DNA from: Chrysomallon squamiferum
Lineage: Eukaryota; Mollusca; Gastropoda; Neomphalida; Peltospiridae
Assembly (NCBI GenBank): GCA_012295275.1
Contig: CM022673.1
Location: 15,418,810 to 15,482,809 of the forward strand
Reading direction: 5' to 3'
DNA length: 64,000 nt
Below are positions 1-13,126 of the stretch, one piece after another; position 1 is the stretch's first letter, and every line of letters starts with the position of its first letter. Below the pieces are notes generated by a model, which saw nothing but the letters and a program-made list of their open reading frames with translations, ran no database searches and was not told the DNA's origin. The position numbers and the translations under genes are program-made.

Positions 1-3000
1 TTAAGGGCTATAGTCCGTTTTTTTTTTATTAAGTGAATATAGCTCAGTAGATAGCAGTACTCTGGTAGTGATGTTGATGAGTGTGTACATATGAGTGAAT
101 AGAAAAAGCGCGAAATAACTAGATGGCATTGAGTGAACAGATGGTCATGTACAGTTTAGAGGCCAACCAAGTTACTCCTGTACCTACCATTTATGAAAAA
201 GAGCTTATCAAGTAAGTACTATGGCCTATGAGAGACTAACAATACTTTTAAAACAGTGTATTACTAAAGGTTATTATTACTAATAGATGTACAACTGCCC
301 GAACAGGTAAGTTTTTTTTTTTTTTCATTACACCCAATGTATCGTCCGATACTCACGAGAATCATGCAAACTAGCCATTCCTTTTAGGGACAGCGCTGAT
401 GTCCAGAGGTATTGCTACAGACTATAACACGAATACAATGGACTGACCAAAGTTAATCCCGTACGACCCAACTCCCACCTAGCCAGAAACCTAACCAAAT
501 CAATCTACTACAACAACACTGGGTTTTGGCTAGGTGGGAGGACACCACTCAAAGGATCACTGAACCCAAATGAAAATAATATTACGCGATCACATTACTT
601 ATCTGTCATTAATGCAATTTTCTGTTAATTAATTTAATTTTCCCCAAGAATTGCCACATATTCATTGCTGCTTCATATTTGTCGTTTGTCTATATATTCA
701 CAGAAATTTATCTCCTGATTTATCTTATTTATGAGTAATAGTCATGGAAAAAAATAATAAGGTATAACATTAGTTTCCTAGTCTGCTAAAGATGAAACTG
801 GCAAATTGTTTCACTTATTTCTAAAACTAATCGAGTCAGCTACAGTTTCAACATATAATTCAGCTTGAATAGAGAATTAGAATAAGTTGTCAGGAAAAAA
901 TATAAAAAAAGGAAATAATAAATTTGTTTTCAACATATGGTGCCGATATTATCAAATTTTTGTCAGCAGTTTAATACATACATACATACATACATAATGC
1001 ATATATTTATATATAAATGATATAATATAATATAATATAATATAGTATGAAAAGTAAGCAAGTAAATAAGTAAGTAAGCAGATAAATAAAGAAATACGTA
1101 GTTAGATAGAGATAAATAAATAAATAAAATGATATAAAATAAACAAATTAAATTCCCGTATGTGAGCAGTATTTATTTATTTTCTTTTCTTTTCTTTTTC
1201 CTTTTGTTTGTTTTATTGTTTGTTTGATTGTTGTTTGTTTGTTTGTTTGTTTTATGAGCTTTCCATAACTTCAACTGTCAGCACAAGCGAAACAAACGAA
1301 TCAATATTCTACTATAACCAACATTATCTAATATTAATACTACTACTACTACTACTACTACTACTAATAATAATAATAATAATAATAATAACAATAATAA
1401 TAATAATAATAATAATAACAACAACAATGAACAATCGTGCATTCCTTCCTTCATTCATTCATACTTTCATTTATTTGTCTCACCCACCATAGTCGATAAC
1501 TAAAAGCAACACAACATAAAAATGTCAGTAACAAAATACTAAAATATCCTGACATTACTACGCTTGCTTTTATGATGAAATACATTTTATTAATCTGTCA
1601 ACCTAATTTTAAAAATAAGTTTATTATGCACATAATAAAAACGAACAAATGTCATGCATAATATCTCTATCCAGAATCCAGAAGCCTTTGTGGTTTTTTT
1701 TTTGGTTGTTTTTTTGATACTATGGAGAAATGTTAACTAGGTATGTAAGGGTGCTTTTATAGGCTAGAAATAAGTTAGAAATAACTGAACTCGAGGGCAC
1801 TTTTGTATTGTGGAGCAATGTTAACTAGGTATGTTAGGTTATCTCTAAAGATGTCGTGGTAAAGATCATAATGAAGTTAGTTCTAGGGCACACGTACACG
1901 CACGCACGCACACACTTATACATACTATATAAATATCACAGCTCCTTTGTAGCGTGTCACCGCAACACATTTTGTCTTTGTAAGTCCAAAGGAAAAAAAA
2001 TAAATAGGAAAACACGAACATTCCTTTTTTTAATAATTTTAATAATTTTAATTTATTTGTTTATATATTTATTTATTTATTTTTTATTCTTTAATATTAA
2101 TATTAATTATACATGTTTTATTAGTGTTATTATTAAAAAGAATTTTGTCACTTTTTATTATTTGACTATATTTGGGGAACAAAACATTTCTGAAATATAT
2201 TAACTGATGGTGAACTTTATATATTCGTTAAATTGTTAACGAAAAGCTTTCTTTTTTATATAAATATTAAAAATAGAATAATAATAATAATAACAACAAC
2301 AACAACAACAAAATAACAATAATCATCATAAAACTAATCATCCACAAATACAAACATATACGAATATATATTCAGTACGTGCAGTATTTAGTACATTGAT
2401 GTTAATGTAAACATTGTTATATTCTGAGAGGTCTAGTGGGAATCGATTTGTAAAATATCTGTAAACCTGAGTAGAATTTTTTGTTTAAATGAAAAGCTGC
2501 TTTAGGGAAAAAAAAAGAGAAAAAAAAGAGAAGAAATTTAATATCCAGAAACCCACTCCTAACATCTGTTTCTGACACAATTGTTATTGGATAATATGAC
2601 ATACGCCTGCTTTTAAAGTTAAACCGAGGCATTTATGCTCTAGAAGAGGATTAGTAAAGTTTATTCTTGGAGAAAGGTTTGTCAACATAATATTTACCTT
2701 TACTATTACTTTGTTAAAATATATTTTACATTGCCATTGTGTAATAAATTATATATCTGCATTTATGATAGAATGTCAAAAATTATTTTAGTGAATCAGT
2801 TTTGTTTCGTTTTCTATTTACCACTACAACAAACAACACAATTTACTACTACTATTAGTGCTACTACTACTACTATTTCTACTTTTACTGCCATTATTAC
2901 AGTAATCATTATTATCTTAATAATTACTTTCATTACTATTGGCAATAGTATTATTTCATTATTATCAATATTATCATCATGTTAATCATCATTATAATCA

Positions 3001-3025
3001 TAAAATATTATCACTGTTTTAACAG
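1..3025. other. Repeat-rich stretch before gene A, no gene recognised
   Basis: No exon-like segment with conserved coding signal was seen on either strand. The stretch holds simple repeats: TACA near 976-996, TATAA near 1020-1043, TTTG near 1205-1252, a compound ACT/AAT/AAC tract at about 1338-1430, and TTTA near 2060-2080. A short tandem duplication (about 85 bp apart, near 1725-1850) repeats the phrase ATGTTAACTAGGTATGT. A small stem-loop lies at about 473-541. The non-coding first exon and promoter of gene A should lie here, but I could not place them. Confidence 0.6.
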
Positions 3026-3114
3026 ATGAAATTCCTGATGCTGCACATGCTGATGTTACTGATGCAGATACACTCTGCATGGTCCAGACACCGTTGTAAG
3101 AAATTTAATTTACG

Positions 3115-3174
<60 letters not shown>

Positions 3175-3642
3175 CAACAAAAAAACAACAACAACAAAAA
3201 CAACAACAATGCTACTACTACTACTACTACTACTAATAATAATAATATGATCAGCACCAATAGCATTATCGTCATGATAACAATGCTAATATTTGTAGTA
3301 AATTTACTAACACCTTTTTTCTACAGATGGTCTATGTTCTATTATTATTTTACTAGGGTGTTTTCCTCTTCTTTTTTTTTTTTTTTTTCTCTCTCTTTTC
3401 TGATAAGAGTTCAGTAGATTTTATTCAATGGTAACATTTTGTATATAATTTTTGGATTTCTTTATTTATACTGAATAAAACAGACCATCTATAGAAGAAA
3501 AGGTGTTAGTAAATTTACTACAAATATTATCAGTGTTATCATGACGATAATGCTATTGATGCTGATCACATTATTATTATTATTATTAGTAGTAGTAGTA
3601 GTATTAGTAGTATCATTGTTGTTGTTTTTGTTGTTGTTGTTG

Positions 3643-3697
<55 letters not shown>

Positions 3698-5450
3698 CCA
3701 CATATAGATGGATAAATAGATTGATATACACACAAACCTGCACATACATCGATAGATAAATAGATCAGCATATTTATTTATTTATTTATTTAGTTAATTA
3801 GTTAATCATTAGTCTGTTTTATTGTTGTTGTTTACCTGTGTTTTTTGGTTTTGCTGTTGTTGGGGGGGGGGCGGTTTGTTTGTTTTGGGGTTTTTTTTGT
3901 TGGGTTATTTTAACTTTGCTTAGAGTGTTTTATTTATTTCTCTTTCTTTCAAGTTCCTAAAGGCTGTTACGTTTTGTGGAAAGGGCAAGCTATCTATAAA
4001 GGTAGATTTAAGTATTCCGAGACAGGAGTACTTTGTCAACGATGGGACAAGCAATATCCCCACAGGCATAATTATACTAAACCTTCCCTTTTCCATGAGA
4101 AATATTTGGAAGATGCAAAAAACTATTGCCGCGATCCTGCAGGTTATGGATTACCATGGTGTATTCCAAAAACGAAAGGGAACAACTTTATGAAGTGTGG
4201 CATTCCTGAATGCGATGGTTAGTACTTCAGTTTAAAACATGTCGTGACCGTTGTTAAATAATAGTTACGTTTTGTATTTTACTTTGAGAATATCTTCAGC
4301 CATATCCATCATGAATAAAACATATCTCAAATATTTCAATGTACGTATTACTTCCCACACTGTACGATTTTCTCTTTAGTAGTCTTTATTAAATGTGTCG
4401 TATAATTTAAATAATTTTAGTATTCAGCAACGACGATGATAACAAAACAATGATAATTTTTGTTGTTGTTGTGGTGGTGGCGGTGGTGGTGTTTTTACTA
4501 TGTGCTCCTTTATACATTATATTTTATGGATGTATTATTAGTTCTGTCTGTATTGTTTTTCTCTTCTTGTTTATTTATTTATTTATTTTTTTTATATTTT
4601 ATTTCCTTTATTATTAATTAATTTAATAATTTCATCATTTATTTGTTTGTTTATTTATTATCACTATTATTAATTATCATTTATTACATTTTTGTCTTAA
4701 TATATTTATTTCGGTTGAATTCAGATTGTTATATCAAGATGAACGGTCGCGCAGTGTATACTGGCACCGTGAATAGGACCATCTCAGGAAAAGCCTGTCA
4801 GTACTGGTCATCTCAAATTCCACACGAGCATAAGTTCTCCAATGTCACATATTTTCCTGACGAGAAGATCTCTGATACCAAAAACTACTGTCGTGACCCA
4901 GATAAATCCGGGAAACCATGGTGCTACGCTGGTAGAACGAAAAAGCCGAGATGGGAAAAATGCGGAGTCAAGATCTGTAAAGGTTTGTGCGAGATTATAC
5001 CTTTGTAAAAATCAGCTACAACATCTACTTCTACTACTAAAACTGCTACTATCACTACTGCTACTAATAATAACTACTGCTACTGCTGCTACTACTACTG
5101 CTGCTAATAATAAAAAGTGGATGTATCATATCTAGGCTGAAATTTAACATGACGGGTATTTTATGAAATATCCATCTGTGTAATTCCTGGACTTACTGCC
5201 AGAACAACTGTTATTGTCATAATTTGCAATGCTTTCCAGATATCTAAAACTATTAAAATATCCATTTTTATGTCGGTATACTAAAATATTGGTGTATCCG
5301 ATTCGATCAATATTATCTCATACTTTTAGCTGCATTCCTTAGACTGAATATAAATTGTGATATTTCGAAACTATTTTATATTATAATCATAATTCATATT
5401 TCTGAAGTATTATCCATTTATTATTTTTTTTCTTTGTTTCAGGTGGGTAA
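3026..5450 (+). CDS. Secreted two-kringle protein (gene A)
   Basis: Predicted secreted protein of 199 residues. Coding exons are 3026-3095, 3954-4217, 4725-4982 and 5443-5450. Exon 1 begins at ATG directly after an acceptor (AACAG|ATG) and encodes a hydrophobic signal peptide starting MKFLMLHMLMLLMQIHSAW; its donor is GTAAGA at 3096. Exons 2 and 3 are one kringle each, with six cysteines and NYCRDP...WC cores. Kringle 1 reads PWCI where others read PWCY, and its middle is KPSLFHEKYLEDAKNYC. Kringle 2 has a possible N-glycosylation site (NRT). All three introns are phase 1. The last exon adds only Gly-Gly and TAA; AATAAA follows at 5484. Kringles are disulphide-bonded ligand-binding modules, but the ligand here is unknown. 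The exon chain is my reading of splice sites and is not checked by transcripts; the kringle identity is secure. Confidence 0.88.
3118..3700. repeat. Long imperfect inverted repeat in intron 1 of gene A
   Basis: The segment from about 3118 to 3332 (AAT tract, CAA-rich stretch, ACT tract, then unique sequence around ATAGCATTATCGTCATGATA) recurs in reverse complement at about 3478-3700. The arms are roughly 200 bp with a spacer near 145 bp containing a T-rich run. The unique inner parts of the arms match closely but not perfectly. In RNA this would fold into a long hairpin inside the intron that separates the signal exon from kringle 1. Confidence 0.8.
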
Positions 5451-5483
5451 TTAAGTAAAGAAAAATGAACGAAAGTATTATTC

Positions 5484-5489
5484 AATAAA
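5484..5489 (+). terminator. Poly(A) signal of gene A
   Basis: AATAAA lies 34 bases after the TAA of gene A, in a short 3' UTR downstream of the tiny last exon. This supports the last exon at 5443-5450. Confidence 0.6.
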
Positions 5490-5499
5490 ATATATACTG

Positions 5500-6479
5500 A
5501 AATATATTTGTACGTTTTTTGTTTATATTACATTAACAAGATTTTGTTAAAAGTAGTGATATAATGTTATTGTGGTTAATCACTTTGGAACTGATTAATT
5601 ATTTTAGATTAAAAACTTTCTGTGTTTCTAGTTCTACTACTATTACTACTTCTACTAATATTTTTTTTTTTGTCCATTAAATGTAATCATAATCAAAACG
5701 AAATGCAGATTCTCTATGATGAACATAAGGACGATAGTTATCTCTATACACTCTAGTATTAACTTTTTATAAAGTATAAATAATATGATATCAGAAAATA
5801 TATATTTATATCTTTCCACTTTCTCTGTCTGTCTGTCTGTCCATCTATCTCTCTATCTATCCATATATCTGCTTATGAATTTGTGTATATATATATACGG
5901 ATATATGTGCGCGCGTGCGCGTGTGTTAGTATGTAAGTATATACACATAAATACATTATACAGACAGACACAGACACACACACACACACACAGATATATA
6001 TATATATATACACTGGCTTCTCTCTCTTTCTATCTGTCTATCTATCTATCTATCTGTATATCCATCCATCCATCCATACACGTATACAAGAGCACGCACA
6101 GATTCAGACGCACATATATAAACGCAATACTAGTAGCGTTAAACGGTGCATATTTAATATGTTGTATATTTTTATGCAAATGTAAAAATAAAAAAGTTAC
6201 AACACTCTGTGATAATGACTCACAGTTGCAAGTTCGAAGCCATTAAAATAAAATAAAAAAGTAATGTTCAAGAATCAGTTTTTGAAGGCAATTAAATACA
6301 AAATATATACATACATACATATATATAAAACAATAAAGAAAAACAACAAATAAATAATTCCATTTTAAATTTAATGACAGTATCTTCAGTCCATATGTGC
6401 TTCTCTGTTGCACAACACCTGACAAACTGTTATTTAATGTTTTTTGTTGCCATTTGTAAAGGCCGTTTTAGTTACCTCA

Positions 6480-6521
<42 letters not shown>

Positions 6522-6986
6522 GTATCTTTGTATATTGTATGCATATAACAGACACATATATACATAAATACGTGCATGTTTACATACATATATGTACATA
6601 AATATGTGCAAGGGTTTTTATCTACATATATACTAACAACAAAAAATTCATACATATATACATACATGCATACATAAATACATACATACACATATATATA
6701 ATACATACACATATGCACACATAATGGACTGTGAGATGATAAAATAGTCAGAATGTCATGATCATTTCCTAAAGAGTTAACAAGTTTATAATAGCTGTAC
6801 AAAACTAGATAATCTCTAACTTATATAATCATTTCAAGAAAATATAAAATATCTACTCACTTCAAATAATGGAACAATAACAGAACAGACAGTACACATA
6901 TTGACATATTTAGATACTTTATTGAGTGATATTTTCTTCCCATTTTCTTACGTCATAATCATGAACCTGAGACGAAAATAATAAAA

Positions 6987-7045
<59 letters not shown>

Positions 7046-7777
7046 TTTTGTTTCTAATTATAATATCGGACCCCGTTTTTGAAATGTTACAAATGTAACT
7101 AAATGGTGATTGTTTCAGTTATGGTTGTAACCAAACGTCATTACAATGTATATATATATAAATTTAATATTTTATAACCTATAGTCTTTAAATAATAGAA
7201 TCAGGGTTTATAGAGAAGTAAAATAAACTATTAAAATTTCATATATATTTGTTTAAAAGATAAGTAATTTTCAAAAGATAAGTTATTATATATACAAACT
7301 GAGCTCCAGTTCATAATTTCTAGAAATATTTATTTTAGGTTTTTTCTGTTAATTTTACTCGATAATAATATAAATAAATACATATTAATATACAATTACA
7401 TTTCTACTAAATTATTCAAAGCATTTTTATTTATTAGATTTGTCATGTTTACACTGAAAGCTATACAAGTTTTTAATTGCATAAAGATTTTAAATTGACC
7501 TAGTATAGCTTTCAGAGATAGTAGCTTAATAGATTCAATATTTAAGACAACACTTTACGTTTTATTCAAGCCGCATTAGCATAAATCTTTACATTAGATT
7601 TAAAGCAAAAATATCATGTGGCTACCTTTTTCAGTAAGTTATAGAATGAAATAATAGTAATTATGCAGAAACGTAGCAAAGTTAAATAAGGAAAATTTGT
7701 AATAATTACATAGAAACAAAGTTAATGATGAGGAAATGCGTGGTAATTCACAGAAACGTTAAAACGTTAATGCTACA
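5500..7777. other. Intergenic, microsatellites only
   Basis: No gene seen. It contains compound TCTA/TA/CA tracts at about 5815-6120, a (TA)n tract at about 6483-6521, CATA tracts at 6540-6720 and an AAT tract at about 6980-7041. Confidence 0.55.
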
Positions 7778-8044
7778 CTAACGTGCACAAGGCACGATGT
7801 TACATTTTTCTCATCTCTTTTCCAAACTTGTTATGTAGCACCAGACGAATCCTGATTTATCTGGACCACGACAGTAATTCTGGGCAGCTTTGATCGTCCA
7901 GTCTGGATAGAAGGAACTCTTATTCAAGTGGTGTCTGTGAGGTGACTGAGAATCCCAACGCTGACAGGTGTAACCGCTTGCTGTTACATTCACAGAACCG
8001 GAGTATAAGGCTCTACGATCATCATCCATTGAGTAACAGTCTGA

Positions 8045-8212
8045 ATACAAATAAGAATCTTTTTTATGTCCCGGAATAAAACATAACTGAAGAAAGAAAG
8101 GAAGAAATGGTTTAATCATATATATTATCTTTATCTTTATACTACGTCATCCCGCAGTTACATAACGAAAGATGCATTCCGCTGCCTACATTTGACGGGG
8201 ATTTTTTTTTTG

Positions 8213-8243
<31 letters not shown>

Positions 8244-9400
8244 TTATTATTTTTAGCAGAAAAAATCGTTCATATACACAGTCTGTTTAACAGGTTACTA
8301 CCTTTCAAAGATTTTGTTATAACAGACGCAGAGTACAAACAGTGAACCTAGGGAAGGAAGCTTAACAACGACTTATCAAATAAGAGCATTTGAAGATTTG
8401 GATCCAGAACTTTAGGCCTATAAATATTTTGCTTCCAGATAAATCACTGTTTAGTTATAGAAATAAAAAATACATTCATTTCTGTTGTTATCTTTGCTAA
8501 ATAAATATATAATCAAAGCATGAACAGCAATATAAATCATTAAACGTTTGTTTCCTTTTTGTAAATCAGCCAATTTATTTGTTTTATTCCAAGCAGCGAT
8601 ATATCCATGAAATTATTTCAATTACGAAAGCATCATTTGACAAATATCTATATTCTTTATCAGACACAGTTAATCATCATCTGGTCCGATTAAACTGCTC
8701 CAATTAAAGTTCAAACAAAACTGTGCATTTTATCGCAAAAAATTCTTTACAATTTTTGATTTGGAGATTATTGTTTTCGAAACAAATTCTGCACATAATA
8801 CACATTACTATTTTTATTAATGTTAGTTAAATATTTAATAACAGGATTCTGTAAAAATAAAATACTGCATTTAATTCAGTGTATCGGTTGTTCTTATACA
8901 GTTAAGCAAAAAATAAGGAAATTACTTATGCATATTCGTATGTGTGCATATGAGTATGTTTGTATTTGTGTATTGTGTTTTGCTTTTTTGTGCTTGTCCA
9001 CATGTGCATTTATGATTGAATAAATGAATCAATAAATGTGTATTTGATTACACTTCCAACGATATACCATCTGTCGTGGTATATATATTTTTCATTTCTA
9101 TGGGAGCTTTCAATATGAATATTCATTGTTTCTATTTCAAAATAGTATCATACATTCGTTGATTTGTACATTTATTCATTTATTCGTTCTGTCACTTATA
9201 TATTTCATCATTCATTTGTTTGTTCATCTGTTCGGTTGTTCCTTCAGTCACCCATTCGTTAATGCATTCATTGTGCGATATTCAACAAAAAGCTAAATGT
9301 TCAAGTGATAAACAAACTTCGAAATCTAGAGTTACGAAGCCAGTGCATCACCACAACGACAATACCTGTAGTGATAAATTACTCTGAGAATGCTGCTTAC
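8045..9400. other. Intron of the kringle pseudogene
   Basis: Lies between kringles 2 and 3 of the minus-strand pseudogene. It contains a T/ATT run at 8200-8245 and no other exon-like sequence. ORFs here lack any recognisable domain. Confidence 0.5.
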
Positions 9401-10033
9401 CAGAACATTTCTGAAGTGAGCAATGCCACCACGTATTTTCACTAGACTGCAGGACACACCACGTGAAACCAAAACCTGCTGGATCGCGACACAAGTTTTC
9501 CGCTTCAGTCACAGATTCGTCAGGACACAGACGACTGTCGTAGTAGTTACGTTTGTTGGGTATCTGCTGGTCCCACTGCTAGCATGCCGTTCCTCTCTTA
9601 TCAGTGTGCGCTGTGCCAGTGTATATAGCGAAACCTTTCTTTATGTGGTAAACAGTCTGCATAAACATTACATAAATTAATACATTTACAAATAAATAAA
9701 TAAATAATAAGCAAAACAAAAATACCTACCTACCTACATACATGCCTATATTTATATGAATATATACATGTATACATACATACATACACACGTACATACA
9801 TATAAACATATATACATACATACATACATACATAAATACATAAACTTATATAGATATGATTATATAGGTACATACATACGTTGTGATAAAATCTTGTTGC
9901 CATGGCCTCTATGTGTATCAGATATGAAAAGGTTTTTTTCTGAAAAGTCTGCTGCGGAAAATCACTAGTGGAATCAATATTACGTACATAATACTAGTAT
10001 GCATATACGCATGATAAAAATATTTCTGCTTTT

Positions 10034-10090
10034 GCTTTCCTTCTTCTTCTTCTTCTTCTTCTTCTTCTTCTTCTTCTTCTTTTTATTACC

Positions 10091-10177
<87 letters not shown>

Positions 10178-10178
10178 A
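10034..10178. repeat. TTC tract followed by AAT/ATT palindromic microsatellite
   Basis: A (TTC)n run at about 10034-10083 is followed by (AAT)n that switches to (ATT)n near 10130, forming a self-complementary tract able to extrude a cruciform. It lies in the intron between kringles 1 and 2 of the pseudogene. Confidence 0.8.
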
Positions 10179-11054
10179 TAACTATGATAATGATGATGAT
10201 GATAATAACAACTAAAACTCAGATCAAAATAATAATAATAGTCGTTGTCCAACCTTCCCTCGGACACTTGGGAATGTTACATGCTTGCAACATCATATGT
10301 GTAACGTTGAGGTAACACCACAGATAACCAGAAGAGGATGGGTCACGGCAGAAATTTTCCGCCTCGTCCACAGAAGCCTCAGGAAAGTATTCATCAGCGA
10401 CATAGGTATGATCCGAGCTGTCCACGTCACTCCATCTTGTACAAATATGTCCAGATCTACTAGTTCTTATTGAGCCTTATCGTTTACGACTGTATAACAG
10501 TCACCTTGTAAAAAGAATCAGAGGAAGAATAAACGACAAAAAGGCGTATATCACATAATGCTAAGTAAATTCATCAGTCCAGCACAATTATATAAACGTA
10601 TTAACTTAAAAGTGGCTTTTCAGGCGCGGATAAAAAAGATCAAATTTAAGATGTTTGCAACTCTGCGATTAAGGCCACCAGATTTAGTTTCACTCAAAAA
10701 CCTGTATTGTGTTATATCAGTATTTAATATTTCATAAATAAATATTTATATACATATACAAACAAAGTGTATATACACATATACTCAAACACACATAAAT
10801 ACAGACAGAAAGTTTTAAGCTTATTTTCTTACCATATCGCATTAGCTGCCCTGAGTAAACATCCATCAATAAGACAAATATCTTCATTAACTTCATCTGA
10901 GGTGAAAAACGAAAAACAAAAAACAAACGAACATTTTATTTTATATTGAGAAAATATTTCTAAATGTCGTGAAATAACAAAGTTTAGGAAAAGATTTTTT
11001 TCAAAATAAGAAATCAGCAACAAACGATATAACGATATAACGATAATGATGATA

Positions 11055-11081
11055 CTGCTACTCCTCCTCCTCCTCCTCCTC

Positions 11082-11165
<84 letters not shown>

Positions 11166-11200
11166 GTAATTATAATAATAATAATAATAAGAGTGATAGT
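11055..11200. repeat. Compound CTC/CTA/AAT microsatellite
   Basis: (CTC)n, then (CTA)n, then (AAT)n within about 140 bases, just upstream of the minus-strand pseudogene. The long poly-Ser, poly-Leu and poly-Ile ORFs across it are repeat translations, not genes. Confidence 0.85.
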
Positions 11201-12440
11201 AATAATAATGCCATATATAATGAAAACGGTTGTAATAGCTATCAAATTACTAAGGCATTCATTATGATAAAATAATAACTCACCTATAATACTATCAAAT
11301 ATTAATCTATAAAATTTCAGAAACATAGCAAGTAATGATAAATAATAAAATTAATAAAACAGTGCCATTTTTTGTTATAAAATTTTAAAAAGAATTTCTG
11401 ACTTTTATACGTATTATTTTATTTTGTTTGTTCTTTTTAAAAATATGAAACATTTAGAAAATATAAAAGAAGACGATACAAATGTTTCAAACAAATTAGA
11501 AAACATATTTATAAATATTAAAGTAAAATAAAAATAATAATGATGATTATGATAATAATAATAATAATGAAGACAAAAAAAGAAGAAGAAGAAGAATTAT
11601 AATAGTAATTTTAAAATGTGCTGAAAATGATTTTTGAGGAGTATTATGTATATTGTTTTTCCAAGTAACAAATTAAAATAAACAGAACAAAATGAACCCG
11701 GTTGCATTCAGAACGTTTTTACTTTGAATGGAAATGCCACGTTGTCAAATTAAAACGTTTTACGGCTTTTTCACCACGTTATGTATTGTGTAATCATGTG
11801 CTACGCTCTTTTACACCTGTTTAATACTAAATATAAAAATAAACACCAGTAATTTCCTGATGCACAATGTTCTTCGTTTGATGCTGTTTCTATTTTTTGG
11901 TTGATAAATGTGATTCACGTAAGTGTACACTTTATAGAGACAGTAAAAGAGTTTACAATAAGTGCGCCGTAAGTTTGAAACATCAATATTATAATTTACT
12001 TTTTTAAAACATATAAATCATGTAATTGAACACGAAACATGATCATGTTCATGGATGAAGGAAACATATTTCAAAATGAAATAAAATAAAATAAATAATA
12101 GAAATGATAGAAGTAGTAGTAGTAGTAGTTGTAGTAGTAGTAGTTGTCGTAGTGGTAGCAGTAGTAGTAGTAAGAGTACTATTAACATAAGTAATAGTAC
12201 TAGTAGATATAGCAGTAGGAGTATCAAGAAGAAGAATGTGAAGAAGATGAAAGTGAAGAAAGAGAGGGAAAATATAAAGAAGTGTTTCACCTGAATAAAA
12301 ACTTCTGTTTTATATTATTTTCTTTAAACTTATTTGGTCTTATGGATATCAATTACGTGAAAATCCTAACATTTATAATATGCAGTTTGAATGTAGGAGC
12401 TGACTCTATAATTTTATAAAAAAAAACAGCCTCAGTGTAA
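11200..12440. other. Intergenic, nothing recognised
   Basis: AT-rich sequence with an AGT-type tract at about 12110-12175. No kringle, transposase or RNA gene seen. Confidence 0.5.
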
Positions 12441-12444
12441 TGCA

Positions 12445-12560
12445 TTAGCATCGCGGAATTCTGTTTTGCATTACATCTGTAGCTGAAATACTGTGTAGCA
12501 CCACGGAATTCCATATCATCGAGAATATGAAAACGTTTTCTTTCCTGAAACAGATGTGAA
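12445..12560 (-). pseudogene. Remnant of a third-type kringle (C-terminal half)
   Basis: Read on the minus strand, the segment contains GIPWCYTVFQLQM in one frame and then, after a frame change, NRIPRC followed at once by TAA (12445-12447). This matches the end of the kringle-3 exons elsewhere in the window (WCYT...CGIxxC-stop). The N-terminal half is missing or unrecognisable. It is a fossil exon and probably belongs with the kringle-1-like remnant at 13127-13350. Confidence 0.65.
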
Positions 12561-12959
12561 ATCATTAACCGAAATTTAGAAGTTTAAACTTGAGTGAATA
12601 AAGAGATAACGACAGTTCTTTTATTAAATAATAAAACTTCTGTATATGTAATTACTAATTCATCTTTCATATGCTGTCCTTGATAATTAAAAAAAACAAA
12701 AAAAAAAAAACTATTTTTTTTTACAAAATGTAATAATAATAATGATATTAACAACAACAATAATAATAATAATAATAGTAAATAAATAAATAATGTCATA
12801 CTTTTTTTTTCAGGATAACAAAAGGTTATGTGCATCCAGCCTTTTTGAACATTTTCATTTTTCCATTCAAACAAATAAAATATAAAAACATAGGCAGAAA
12901 ATATATTACTAAATCTTCTATAATTATTTTCATTATTATTATGTTGATGGTGATGATCG

Positions 12960-12980
12960 TAACTATCATCATCATCATCA

Positions 12981-13042
<62 letters not shown>

Positions 13043-13055
13043 GTTGTTGTTATTA
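12960..13055. repeat. ATC/ATT microsatellite
   Basis: (ATC)n followed by about 70 bases of (ATT)n, between the two minus-strand kringle remnants. Confidence 0.85.
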
Positions 13056-13126
13056 TTATTTGAAATTACATTGTTTTATGCATTCTGCTATCAAACATTT
13101 AATAATATAACTTAAATGTTACATAC

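Larger units (their letters stand above)
7778..10896 (-). pseudogene. Decayed three-kringle gene
   Basis: Same plan as the intact genes: signal exon 10833-10896 (after CCTCAG|ATG, encoding MKLMKIFVLLMDVYSG, donor GTAAGA), kringle 1 at 10254-10504, kringle 2 at 9401-9656, kringle 3 at 7778-8040. Each kringle is damaged. Kringle 1 loses frame between its first cysteine and the RTSRSGHIC segment, with an early TAA, and its exon is 251 rather than 252 bases. Kringle 2 has a frame change near its start and TAG at 9579-9581 where CQxW is expected, and its exon is 256 bases. Kringle 3 reads well until TGA at 7811-7813, which replaces the conserved Trp before the fifth cysteine; the frame then continues to CNIVPC and TAG at 7778-7780. 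Splice sites are still present. A recent pseudogene is the best reading. Recoding of stop codons by RNA editing could not repair the frameshifts. Confidence 0.82.

Noticed and set aside
28-80. TAGCTCAGTAGATAGCAG, resembling a tRNA D-arm
   Set aside because: No matching acceptor or T arm nearby; not a tRNA gene.
6130-6245. tRNA-like A and B box wording (TAGCGTTAAACGG and GCAAGTTCGAAGCC) followed by an A-rich tail
   Set aside because: Box spacing is far longer than in a tRNA or a tRNA-derived SINE head and no cloverleaf can be drawn; chance or an unknown repeat.
9423-10473. Plus-strand ORFs at 9423-9680 and 10285-10473
   Set aside because: They are antisense shadows of minus-strand kringle exons.
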